Assembly (NCBI GenBank): GCA_024689285.1
Contig: JAILDR010000065.1
Location: 1 to 6,645 of the forward strand
Direction: 5' to 3'
From: Bacteroidales bacterium
GTDB lineage: Bacteria > Bacteroidota > Bacteroidia > Bacteroidales > F082
DNA: 6,645 bases
Both the position numbers and the translations under genes were made by a program. Below the pieces are notes generated by a model. The model made no database searches, was not told the origin of the DNA, and saw nothing but the letters and a program-made list of their open reading frames with translations. The stretch's first letter is position 1. Every line of letters begins with the position of its first letter. Positions 1 through 5,802 of the stretch are shown one piece after another.

Positions 1-557
1 GTGTGAGCGCAACCCGCAGACAAATACAAGACGGGGGTCCAAACTCTGTTTTCGTTATAATAGCCCTGGAAGAAATCGATGGGGCTGAACATGAAATCAG
101 CATTCAGTCTATGGTAACGCATCGAGGTTTGATAGATTTCCATCAAAACAGTTTGTCCATTGCCATCTACAGTCGTATGGGATTCATAGGGCGTTTCAGG
201 ATCAACATACAATGGTCTCAAATGTTCCTTATGAGGGGTGACACCACCTTGAATATAGCTGTGGATTTGGGTGTTACTATAGCCCAAACGGACGGCAACC
301 TTGTGGTTGATCCACTTGCCGACATAGACATTGAATCCAATGGTAGGCTTTCCCCATTCCACAAGTGTATAGTTTTTGTCAAACGCCTCAGGAGTTCTCA
401 TGCTGCCTTGCCACCAGTTGACGGTAGCGTTAGCAGAAATAAACCAGTTTTTCCAAGCCTTGGTCGTCAGGTAACGAACCGAATCCACATGTCCGTCCGC
501 CATCACCGAAGTGGAAATGGCAAGAAATGTGAACATTGTGATAAATACTTTTTTCAT
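1..557 (-). CDS. OmpA-like outer-membrane beta-barrel protein, N-terminal part (truncated by window edge)
   Basis: The frame is open from the ATG at 557 to the left edge with no stop, giving 185 complete codons; the C-terminal part lies outside the window. Residues 1-20 (MKKVFITMFTFLAISTSVMA) form a clear signal peptide with cleavage expected before DGHVDS. The mature part has alternating hydrophobic and aromatic stretches typical of beta strands, such as NWFISANATVNWW (about 37-49), TIGFNVYVGKW (about 73-83) and KVAVRLGYS (about 87-95). It ends with FFQGYYNENRVWTPVLYLSAG, which resembles the strand-turn-strand pattern of the N-terminal barrel in Bacteroidetes OmpA-family porin-like proteins. 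The protein would sit in the outer membrane. Whether a C-terminal peptidoglycan-binding OmpA domain follows cannot be seen here. A promoter box at 602-609 suggests transcription independent of the upstream nucleoside phosphorylase gene. The barrel call is fairly safe; the OmpA family label is inference. Confidence 0.75.
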   Translation of the reverse strand, partial: MKKVFITMFTFLAISTSVMADGHVDSVRYLTTKAWKNWFISANATVNWWQGSMRTPEAFDKNYTLVEWGKPTIGFNVYVGKWINHKVAVRLGYSNTQIHSYIQGGVTPHKEHLRPLYVDPETPYESHTTVDGNGQTVLMEIYQTSMRYHRLNADFMFSPIDFFQGYYNENRVWTPVLYLSAGCAH

Positions 558-601
558 TGTTCTAATTATTTATTTCTGTTATTGTCAATAAATTTGCGCG
601 G

Positions 602-609
602 CAAAATTA
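602..609 (-). promoter_or_regulatory. Bacteroidetes -7 box for the outer-membrane protein gene
   Basis: TAATTTTG on the minus strand matches the Bacteroidetes sigma-factor -7 consensus TAnnTTTG and lies 44 bp upstream of the ATG at 557. The DNA just upstream of it is rich in A and T tracts, and no well-spaced TTTG -33 element is obvious. The expected leader is about 35-40 nt, A/T-rich, without a Shine-Dalgarno sequence, as is usual in this phylum. Confidence 0.5.
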
Positions 610-670
610 CACATTTTTTTCAAACAAAAAATGAAAATGGAAAAAACTCTTCTCTTAGCATCTAATGGGT

Positions 671-1549
671 TTATTGTGAGAGCCTCTCCAAGGTGTTCTG
701 AACAAGCTTTCTTACATAAGGATGGTAGTCAATGGCAAACTTTTCAGTGACGCGGTTGGCGATGGCAACGCAAATGGTTAGACAGTTATGTCCCATCATC
801 TTACCCAGACCATATAGTGCTGACGATTCCATCTCATAATTGCAAACGCGCCATCCGTTATAGTCGAAATTCTCGATACTATGATTAATCCCGGGATAAG
901 CCAAAGGCATTCTCAAAGTGCGCCCCTGCGGCCCATAGAAGCCTGGAGCTGTGGCAGTCATTCCCTGATAGTAGCCTTGCGCCAGACGATTGAACAACTC
1001 AATCGATCCTTCCACAACGTAGGGCAATGGCAGTTCTTTCGGATAATCCATCTGCTTAATGAAGGCATCTCGCATAGCGATTTCGTTCACTTCTTCATTT
1101 TTTCTGTAGAAGTAAATCAAGCCATCCAAGCCAAGGGCATAACGGGTGGCCACATAACTGTCGCCCACCTCGATTTCAGGCTGCAAGGCACCGCAAGTGC
1201 CTAATCGAATAAGGTTCAATGTATGGTGTTTCTCTTTGGGCATACGCGTTTTCAGGTCAATGTTGGCCAAAGCATCAAGCTCGTTCATCACGATGTCAAG
1301 GTTGTCGGTGCCCATGCCAGTGGAAAGCACGGTAATGCGTTTGCCATTGAAGTATCCTGTGTTTGTGACCATCTCGCGATTCTGGCGTTTCACCTCTATC
1401 TTGTCAAAAAAAGCAGCTATCTCACCAACGCGAGCCGGGTCTCCCACCAAAATGATATCGTCAGCAATTTGGTCGGGATGAAGGTTCAAGTGATATATTG
1501 CGCCCTCGCTATTAAGCACGAGCTGTGACGCTGGAATAGGTTGTTGCAT
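671..1549 (-). CDS. udp: Uridine phosphorylase-type nucleoside phosphorylase
   Basis: This 292-residue cytoplasmic enzyme belongs to the PNP/UDP phosphorylase family and would catalyse phosphorolysis of uridine to uracil and ribose-1-phosphate in pyrimidine salvage. Visible motifs are GDPARV (36-41) and STGMG (76-80) for phosphate, RLGTCGALQP (115-124, equivalent to RIGTTGAIQP of Escherichia coli Udp), GPQGR (206-210, retaining the Gln and Arg that contact uracil), NYEMESSALY (237-246, the Met-Glu pair for ribose) and ANR (264-266). The Gln/Arg pair and the NR motif favour uridine over purine substrates. It is about 40 residues longer than E. coli Udp, with extra sequence at the N-terminus and around residues 98-110. 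The start at 1549 lies 22 bp downstream of a TAnnTTTG box. The gene is divergent from pncC. A broader pyrimidine or related nucleoside specificity cannot be excluded. Confidence 0.87.
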   Translation of the reverse strand: MQQPIPASQLVLNSEGAIYHLNLHPDQIADDIILVGDPARVGEIAAFFDKIEVKRQNREMVTNTGYFNGKRITVLSTGMGTDNLDIVMNELDALANIDLKTRMPKEKHHTLNLIRLGTCGALQPEIEVGDSYVATRYALGLDGLIYFYRKNEEVNEIAMRDAFIKQMDYPKELPLPYVVEGSIELFNRLAQGYYQGMTATAPGFYGPQGRTLRMPLAYPGINHSIENFDYNGWRVCNYEMESSALYGLGKMMGHNCLTICVAIANRVTEKFAIDYHPYVRKLVQNTLERLSQ

Positions 1550-1570
1550 GATCGTTTGTTTTTAAGTCGA

Positions 1571-1578
1571 CAAAAATA
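1571..1578 (-). promoter_or_regulatory. -7 box of the udp promoter (divergent pair)
   Basis: TATTTTTG on the minus strand fits TAnnTTTG and is 21 bp before the udp start codon. A minus-strand TTTG at 1602-1605 could serve as a -33 element, although its 23-bp spacing is slightly long. It lies back to back with the plus-strand box at 1592-1599. Confidence 0.55.
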
Positions 1579-1591
1579 AGAAGAAAAACCG

Positions 1592-1599
1592 TACCTTTG
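1592..1599 (+). promoter_or_regulatory. -7 box of the pncC-gldB promoter (divergent pair)
   Basis: TACCTTTG on the plus strand matches TAnnTTTG exactly, 17 bp before the ATG at 1617. Transcription would start near 1603-1606, leaving a leader of only about 12 nt with no room for a Shine-Dalgarno site. The sequence just before the ATG is A/T-rich (TTTATTTCAAA), as is common for translation starts in Bacteroidetes. Confidence 0.6.
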
Positions 1600-1616
1600 C
1601 GCAAATTTATTTCAAA

Positions 1617-2093
1617 ATGAAAGAGACCATCGTACCACAAGTCTTCGACTTATTGAACAAGAGAGGAATGACTTTCGCTTCAGCTGAAAGCTGCACCGGT
1701 GGCAACATTGCCCATCAGATCACACTCATTGCAGGCAGTTCCAACATCTTCAAGGGGGGTGCTGTCACCTATGCCACGCCCACAAAAACCAAATTATTAG
1801 GTGTGCCTGCTGAGACAATAGAAAAACATACTGTTGTTAGCCAACAAGTTGTGGAAAGCATGGCAACGGGAATTCGCAATCTGATGGAAACCGATTTTGG
1901 CGTAGCTACCACAGGCATCGCTGGCCCTGGAGGCGGTTCAGATGTAACACCCGTCGGCACAGTTTGGATTGGTGTGGCTTCAAAAAACAGAGTAACTTCA
2001 AACTGTTTCCATTTCCAAGGTGACCGCGTGGAGGTTATCAACCAAGCGACTATTGCCGCATACGAGATGCTTAAACAACAAATAACCGATTAA
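1617..2093 (+). CDS. pncC: CinA C-terminal domain protein, nicotinamide-nucleotide amidohydrolase (PncC type)
   Basis: This 158-residue cytoplasmic protein consists only of the CinA C-terminal domain. PncC enzymes of this family deamidate nicotinamide mononucleotide to nicotinate mononucleotide, recycling the NMN released by NAD-dependent DNA ligase and other enzymes into NAD synthesis. Conserved stretches are ASAESCTGGNIAHQI (21-35, containing the family's catalytic serine), TYATPTKTKLLGVP (51-64), TGIAGPGGGSDVTPVGTVWIG (99-119, a Gly-rich loop followed by the signature PVGTVWIG) and GDR (135-137). The length is close to E. coli PncC, so nothing appears truncated. The N-terminal molybdopterin-binding-like domain of full CinA is absent, and no such domain is coded upstream. 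The gene is first in a tight pair: its stop is 2 bp before the gldB start. Family membership is near certain; activity is inferred from relatives. Confidence 0.9.
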   Translation: MKETIVPQVFDLLNKRGMTFASAESCTGGNIAHQITLIAGSSNIFKGGAVTYATPTKTKLLGVPAETIEKHTVVSQQVVESMATGIRNLMETDFGVATTGIAGPGGGSDVTPVGTVWIGVASKNRVTSNCFHFQGDRVEVINQATIAAYEMLKQQITD

Positions 2094-2095
2094 CG

Positions 2096-3097
2096 ATGAA
2101 AAAGATAATAACCTTACTTGCCTTCTGTCTTTTGCTGGTCTCATGCCAGCCCAAACAGCCCGACTACAAGCGGAAACTCGCCGTTAGCGCGGAACCTTAT
2201 CATCTTGAGTTCGACCGATACGAAGATGTTCTGTTCAACCTCGATACCGCTAACTTCCAGCAAGAATTAATGGCTATCCAAGACCACTATCATGTGTTCC
2301 TTGGTGGCGACCTCAGCAACCCCGAAGCAGTAAAATACCTAAAGGACTTCGCCATCGATTCTTACTGCATCAACCTATACCATAAGGTAAAAGCCGCATT
2401 CCCCGACCTAAAGCTGGTTCAGCCTATGGTTGAAAACGTTTTTGCACATTTCCATTACTATTATCCCGACATCAACATTCCTACAGAAGTCTTCACCTGC
2501 ATCACAGGCATCAGTGCCGATGTGCCAGCCGTACAAATCATTGACAACAAACTGGTGATTTCCTTGGACTGGTATCTTGCCGGTGACGAAATCTATGACC
2601 AAATCGGAATGCCACGCTACATGTCGCAGCGCACCCATGTCGCAACAATGGCAAAAGACGTGGCCAACTGTTTGTACATGCATTATCTTTATGAATGGCG
2701 TAAACAAGGACAGATTGTCGACGAGATGGTGTTTTACGGTCGCCTCAATTTTTTCATCGAAACGATGTGTCCCGACATCAAAGACAACATTTTGCTTGGC
2801 TATTCCGAAGAGCAATGGCGATGGGCGGTGGAGAATGAAGGACAACTATGGGCCGACATCGTGGGTAGCAAACGACTGTATGATGCAGGCTTGGATGCAT
2901 ACATGATGTTTTTTGGCGACGGTCCCTTCACGCAGGCTTACGGCAACGAGTCGCCCTCGCGCCTCGGTGAGTTTTTCGGCCTCAACATCATCCGCAGCTA
3001 TGTAGCGAACCATGAAGATTTCAATTTGCAAATGTTCATAAAGAGGAAAGATTTGCAGAATATTTTCCAAGATTCAGGCTACAAGCCTAAAAAATGA
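2096..3097 (+). CDS. gldB: GldB-family lipoprotein
   Basis: This is a 333-residue predicted lipoprotein. The N-terminus is KK followed by a hydrophobic stretch and the lipobox LLLVSC, with Cys17 as the lipidated residue. The following PKQPD lacks the run of acidic residues seen in many surface-exported Bacteroidetes lipoproteins. The body resembles GldB: FDRYEDVLFNLD (39-50), a FLGGD motif (68-72), SLDWYLAGDEIYDQIGMPRY (156-175), LGYSEEQWRWAVENEGQLW (234-252), GPFTQAYGNESPSRLGEFFG (276-295) and IIRSYV (298-303). GldB is an envelope lipoprotein required for gliding in Flavobacterium, but homologues persist in non-gliding Bacteroidales, where the role is not established. No HExxH or other clear catalytic motif is visible. 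It is probably co-transcribed with pncC (2-bp gap). The family call is good; function in this organism is unknown. Confidence 0.8.
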   Translation: MKKIITLLAFCLLLVSCQPKQPDYKRKLAVSAEPYHLEFDRYEDVLFNLDTANFQQELMAIQDHYHVFLGGDLSNPEAVKYLKDFAIDSYCINLYHKVKAAFPDLKLVQPMVENVFAHFHYYYPDINIPTEVFTCITGISADVPAVQIIDNKLVISLDWYLAGDEIYDQIGMPRYMSQRTHVATMAKDVANCLYMHYLYEWRKQGQIVDEMVFYGRLNFFIETMCPDIKDNILLGYSEEQWRWAVENEGQLWADIVGSKRLYDAGLDAYMMFFGDGPFTQAYGNESPSRLGEFFGLNIIRSYVANHEDFNLQMFIKRKDLQNIFQDSGYKPKK

Positions 3098-3150
3098 TCG
3101 AGAGACCTTGTTTTTGAAAAAAAACTTAAATCATTGGTTTTTAATTACAA

Positions 3151-3200
3151 AACCGACAGCAAACGACAACAAACGTTTACAGTCGACTACAAACGTTTAA
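3151..3200. promoter_or_regulatory. Five helically phased decamers with central CG, upstream of comM
   Basis: Five consecutive 10-bp units read AACCGACAGC, AAACGACAAC, AAACGTTTAC, AGTCGACTAC and AAACGTTTAA. Each has CG at its positions 4-5, and four of the five end in AC, GC or TAC-like sequence. Three units begin with perfect 8-bp palindromes (AAACGTTT, AGTCGACT, AAACGTTT), so 3171-3198 is an interrupted palindrome with 24 of 28 symmetrical positions. The array sits about 30 to 75 bp upstream of the likely comM -7 box. Spacing of exactly one helical turn would put all sites on one face of the DNA, which suggests an operator for a cooperatively binding regulator. This role is inference; the repeat itself is plain in the sequence. 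Confidence 0.6.
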
Positions 3201-3227
3201 TCAACGGATACTTTTTGACAAGGTTTG

Positions 3228-3235
3228 CATCTTTG
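3228..3235 (+). promoter_or_regulatory. Probable -7 box of the comM promoter
   Basis: CATCTTTG followed by CGGCG matches the Bacteroidetes -7 box TAnnTTTG except for the first base. A transcript starting near 3241 would have a leader of about 22 nt, rich in A (AAAACTATAAACC), before the ATG at 3264. A TTTTTG at 3212-3217 lies too near for a normal -33 element. The position is plausible but the match is imperfect. Confidence 0.45.
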
Positions 3236-3263
3236 CGGCGTAAAACTATAAACCCATAGAATT

Positions 3264-4799
3264 ATGCTAGTAAAGACATTCGGATGCGCCCTTTTCGGCA
3301 TCGACGCGATTACCGTCACCATCGAGGTGAACATTGACAAAGGTATGCCGAGTTATTTTACCGTCGGATTGCCCGACAGCGCCGTCAAAGAAAGCCAACA
3401 ACGTATCGAAGCCGCCATTGGCAACCTCGGGTATAGCTACCCACATAAGCGTATTGTCGTCAACCTTGCCCCAGCCGACATCCGCAAAGAAGGTTCTTCT
3501 TACGATTTACCCATTGCCATCGGCATCTTGGCTGCTGCCGAGCAAATCAACAATGACCTTTTGGAACAATTCGTCATCATGGGCGAACTTTCCTTGGACG
3601 GCACCGTCAACCCCATCAAAGGCAGCCTGTCCATCGCATCGAAGACCAAACAAGAAGGGTTTCGAGGTCTCATCCTTCCTAAAGCGAACGCACGCGAAGC
3701 CGCTGTGGTGGAAGGGCTTGAGGTGTATGGCGTGTCGACTATCAACGAAGTCATTTCCATACTCAACGGAGAACATGAAATCCTGCCTGTTCAAGCCACC
3801 GGATTGGATGAAACTCCTGACAATTATTACGAGTTCGATTTTTGCGATGTGAAAGGGCAGGAAAACATCAAGCGTGCTTTGGAGATTGCGGCAGCAGGCG
3901 GACACAACGTCATACTCATCGGTCCTCCCGGTAGCGGCAAAACCATGCTGGCCAAACGAATGCCCACCATCCTGCCACCGCTTACGATGGCAGAAGCTTT
4001 AGAGACCACAAAGATTCATTCGGTGGCAGGCCTGATGGGCAATCACACCTCATTAATAGGTAAGCGTCCCTTCCGCAGTCCGCACCACACCATCAGCGAC
4101 GCTGGGCTTGTGGGAGGTGGCACCTATCCCCAACCAGGCGAAATTTCGCTGGCCCATAACGGGGTGCTATTTCTGGACGAGCTTCCTGAGTTCAAGCGCT
4201 CTGTCCTCGAGGTAATGCGCCAACCGATGGAAGAACGTGTTGTCACTATCTCACGCGCCAAGATGACTGTCGACTTCCCCGCCAACTTTATGATGGTAGC
4301 GGCAATGAATCCCTGTCCTTGCGGTTATTACAACCATCCCGACAAAGAATGTACCTGCAAGCCGGGGATGGTGCGGCAGTATCTCAGCCGCATCAGCGGC
4401 CCTCTGATGGACCGTATCGACCTGCATGTGGAAGTGGTGCCTGTGGCTTATAAAGACCTGTCGTCCAAAAGCAGCGGCGAGCCGAGTGCAGTAGTACGCA
4501 AGCGTGTCATCAAAGCACGAAAAATACAAGAAGAACGCTATGCCGACTACCCCTCTGTCCATGCCAATGCTCAAATGAGCTCCCAACTCATCCAAAAATA
4601 TTGCAGTCTGGAAGAGTCCTGCCGCAGCATCCTCAAAAACGCTATGAACCGACTCGGTCTCTCTGCCCGTGCTTACGACCGTATCCTCAAGGTCTCACGC
4701 ACTATTGCCGACCTCGATGGAAGCGAGCTCATCCAACCAGGGCATTTGGCAGAAGCCATTAACTATAGGAGCCTGGACAGAGACAATTGGGGAAGTTGA
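3264..4799 (+). CDS. comM: YifB/ComM-family Mg-chelatase-like AAA+ ATPase
   Basis: At 511 residues this is the usual full length of the family. Residues about 20-145 form the N-terminal ChlI/Lon-like domain (GLPDSAVKESQQRIEAAI at 35-52, VNLAPADIRKEGSSYDLPIA at 66-85). The AAA+ module at about 190-395 has Walker A GPPGSGKT (220-227), Walker B VLFLDELPEF (301-310), AMNPCPCGYY (347-356) and SGPLMDRIDLHVEV (378-391) with a likely arginine finger. Cys351, 353, 363 and 365 form a CxC...CxC pair that may bind a metal. The C-terminal domain carries RAYDRILKVSRTIADLDG (469-486) and ends with YRSLDRDNWGS, the expected family end. Vibrio ComM is a hexameric branch-migration helicase that helps integrate DNA during natural transformation; a similar DNA role is inferred here. 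The old Mg-chelatase label does not imply chlorophyll synthesis. It probably has its own promoter. Confidence 0.92.
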   Translation: MLVKTFGCALFGIDAITVTIEVNIDKGMPSYFTVGLPDSAVKESQQRIEAAIGNLGYSYPHKRIVVNLAPADIRKEGSSYDLPIAIGILAAAEQINNDLLEQFVIMGELSLDGTVNPIKGSLSIASKTKQEGFRGLILPKANAREAAVVEGLEVYGVSTINEVISILNGEHEILPVQATGLDETPDNYYEFDFCDVKGQENIKRALEIAAAGGHNVILIGPPGSGKTMLAKRMPTILPPLTMAEALETTKIHSVAGLMGNHTSLIGKRPFRSPHHTISDAGLVGGGTYPQPGEISLAHNGVLFLDELPEFKRSVLEVMRQPMEERVVTISRAKMTVDFPANFMMVAAMNPCPCGYYNHPDKECTCKPGMVRQYLSRISGPLMDRIDLHVEVVPVAYKDLSSKSSGEPSAVVRKRVIKARKIQEERYADYPSVHANAQMSSQLIQKYCSLEESCRSILKNAMNRLGLSARAYDRILKVSRTIADLDGSELIQPGHLAEAINYRSLDRDNWGS

Positions 4800-5090
4800 G
4801 AAGTATCGGGATAAAGTTGACTTCTTTGAGAAAATCCACACTGTCGACCAAAAAATCGGCCTTCGGCAAAAGGCGTTGCCATTTCCAAAGGGAGTCGTAC
4901 ACCACCTCATGGGCGGCATAACGGATAGCGTGAGCCACAACCGAGGCATCGTTGTCCTCCCCCCATCTGCATGTAGCGTGCATAAAGTATAGCTGTTGCC
5001 GATGAACAACACGCGAGGCTGTTCCTGTGCCGACAACACCCCCACCGTGAGCAATAACGACAACAACAGAAGCGACCTCACCCGTATCAT
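4759..5090 (-). pseudogene. Remnant of a secreted SGNH-type hydrolase gene, frame lost after the first strand
   Basis: The ATG at 5090, 19 bp downstream of the bcp stop, opens a frame with a textbook signal peptide (MIRVRSLLLLSLLLTVGVLSA, cut before QEQ). It is followed by PRVLFIGNSYT, the block I motif with the nucleophile Ser of SGNH hydrolases (DUF4886-like secreted esterases of Bacteroidetes). From about 4985 on, this frame turns into unrelated Arg/Pro/Trp-rich sequence and runs to 4695, opposite the comM end. Another frame becomes coding-like at about 4983 (NDASVVAHAIRYAAHEVV, then YDSLWKWQRLLPKADFLVDS) and stops at 4759. Intact enzymes have 200 or more residues and later Gly, Asn and Asp-x-x-His blocks, none of which I can find. 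The best reading is a gene that suffered an internal deletion with frame loss. A short secreted peptide of new function is less likely. I cannot assign the second segment. Confidence 0.6.
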
Positions 5091-5109
5091 CGAAGTGCAA
5101 CAGGGCATA

Positions 5110-5556
5110 CTATTCCAGGATTTGTGCCGTGTGGTTCTTGGTGTCCACCTTTCCGATGGCATCGATAATGACACCATTCTCGTCGATGACATAAGTGGTA
5201 CGCAAAGTGCCTTCTGTCACCTTGCCGTACATCTTTTTCTCGCCCCAAGCCTCGTAAGCCTTCAAGATGCAGAGGTCGGTGTCGGCAATAAGATGGAAAG
5301 GCAGTTGATGTTTGGCGATAAAATTCTGGTGCGACTTGGCGCTGTCGCGGCTGACACCCACAACATTGTAGCCAAGTGAGAGGAAACGCTCATAGTTGTC
5401 GCGCAGGTCGCAGGCTTCGGCAGTGCAACCGGGTGTGCTGTCCTTGGGATAGAAATAGAGCACCAGTTTCTTGCCTGTGAAGTCGGTGAGTTTCACGGTG
5501 TTGCCGTTTTCGTCTTTGCCCTCGAAGTAAGGGGCGGCTGTTCCTTTTTGTAGCAT
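5110..5556 (-). CDS. bcp: Thioredoxin-dependent peroxiredoxin, Bcp/PrxQ family
   Basis: This 148-residue cytoplasmic peroxidase reduces hydrogen peroxide and organic hydroperoxides with electrons from thioredoxin. The conserved block YFYPKDSTPGCTAEACDLRD (34-53) contains the peroxidatic Cys44 and, five residues on, Cys49 in the position of the resolving cysteine of atypical 2-Cys Bcp enzymes. Thr41 of the PxxxTxxC motif and Arg119 in GTLRTTYVID complete the usual active site. The length matches the family. I chose ATG 5556 because MLQKGTAAPYFEG aligns with the normal Bcp start and a -7 box lies 19 bp before it. The same frame is open upstream to a TTG at 5625, but those 23 residues are atypical. 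A broken hydrolase gene follows after 19 bp and may once have been co-transcribed. Confidence 0.92.
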   Translation of the reverse strand: MLQKGTAAPYFEGKDENGNTVKLTDFTGKKLVLYFYPKDSTPGCTAEACDLRDNYERFLSLGYNVVGVSRDSAKSHQNFIAKHQLPFHLIADTDLCILKAYEAWGEKKMYGKVTEGTLRTTYVIDENGVIIDAIGKVDTKNHTAQILE

Positions 5557-5575
5557 AATGATAAAGTTTGAGGTG

Positions 5576-5583
5576 CAAAGATA
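5576..5583 (-). promoter_or_regulatory. -7 box of the bcp promoter
   Basis: TATCTTTG on the minus strand is an exact TAnnTTTG match, 19 bp upstream of the bcp start at 5556. The predicted transcript begins within about 10-15 nt of the ATG. I see no TTTG at the expected -33 position, so the -33 element is weak or divergent. The surrounding 12-mer TGCAAAGATACA (5574-5585, plus strand) occurs again at 5669-5680. Confidence 0.55.
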
Positions 5584-5670
5584 CAACGAAATTGTTGCTT
5601 TTGTCATAGGAGCTGATAATTTCAACTTTTTTTCATCAACATGTCAAAGAACGGGGTGATGATCACGCTG

Positions 5671-5678
5671 CAAAGATA
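5671..5678 (-). promoter_or_regulatory. Second TATCTTTG box upstream of bcp (duplicate 12-mer)
   Basis: The minus-strand TATCTTTG lies within a second copy of TGCAAAGATACA (5669-5680), 95 bp from the first copy. Here it is flanked by GCTG and CAGC, a 4-bp inverted repeat. It could drive a longer bcp transcript with a leader of about 110 nt, or be a leftover of duplicated promoter DNA. Activity is uncertain. Confidence 0.3.
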
Positions 5679-5708
5679 CAGCATCTATTCTTCGCCCGCA
5701 ATTGATTA

Positions 5709-5724
5709 TGGTTGCATGCAACCA
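5709..5724. repeat. Perfect 16-bp palindrome
   Basis: TGGTTGCATGCAACCA is its own reverse complement across all 16 bp, centred between 5716 and 5717. It lies 126 bp upstream of the bcp -7 box on the minus-strand side. As DNA it looks like a dimer-binding operator; as RNA, without a loop, it would be a poor hairpin. No T-run follows on either strand, so it is not a terminator. Confidence 0.6.
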
Positions 5725-5767
5725 AGTCCCTGAAATCAGAGACAAGCAGAGAGGATGCAGAGAGAGA

Positions 5768-5789
5768 GCAGGGAGCAGGCAGGGAGCGG
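5768..5789. repeat. Tandem 11-bp repeat in a purine-rich stretch
   Basis: GCAGGGAGCAG (5768-5778) is followed directly by GCAGGGAGCGG (5779-5789), two copies with one difference. They lie within about 50 bp made mostly of G and A on the plus strand. Replication slippage would explain it; no function is evident. Confidence 0.5.
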
Positions 5790-5802
5790 GTGACATTTCT
5801 CT

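Noticed and set aside
3..665. Long plus-strand reading frame across the left edge
   Set aside because: It is the antisense of a minus-strand frame with a clear signal peptide and beta-barrel pattern that continues off the window. The plus-strand product has no recognisable features.
2408..2845. Minus-strand reading frame inside gldB
   Set aside because: It lies wholly antisense to a well-supported lipoprotein gene and its product shows no family motif.
3136..3154. GGTTTT...AAAACC hairpin after gldB as a terminator
   Set aside because: The stem is only 6 bp and A/T-rich, and no T-run follows it.
3264..4799. Magnesium chelatase subunit for chlorophyll or cobalamin synthesis
   Set aside because: The full-length architecture, CxC pair and C-terminal domain are those of YifB/ComM, and no chelatase partner genes are present.
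4799..4825. AGAAGT...ACTTCT hairpin at the comM stop as a terminator
   Set aside because: The stem has 6 bp with a 15-nt loop and no T-run; it is too weak to call.
4996..5379. Plus-strand reading frame opposite bcp
   Set aside because: It mirrors the conserved peroxiredoxin frame and the signal-peptide stub; the sequence has no coherent domain.
5557..5625. N-terminal extension of bcp from TTG at 5625
   Set aside because: The extra 23 residues do not fit the Bcp family, and the best promoter box (5576-5583) lies inside the extension.
5641..5733. Plus-strand 30-codon frame starting ATGTCAAAGAACGG
   Set aside because: It spans the duplicated promoter 12-mer and the palindrome and has no plausible promoter; it is too short to support.
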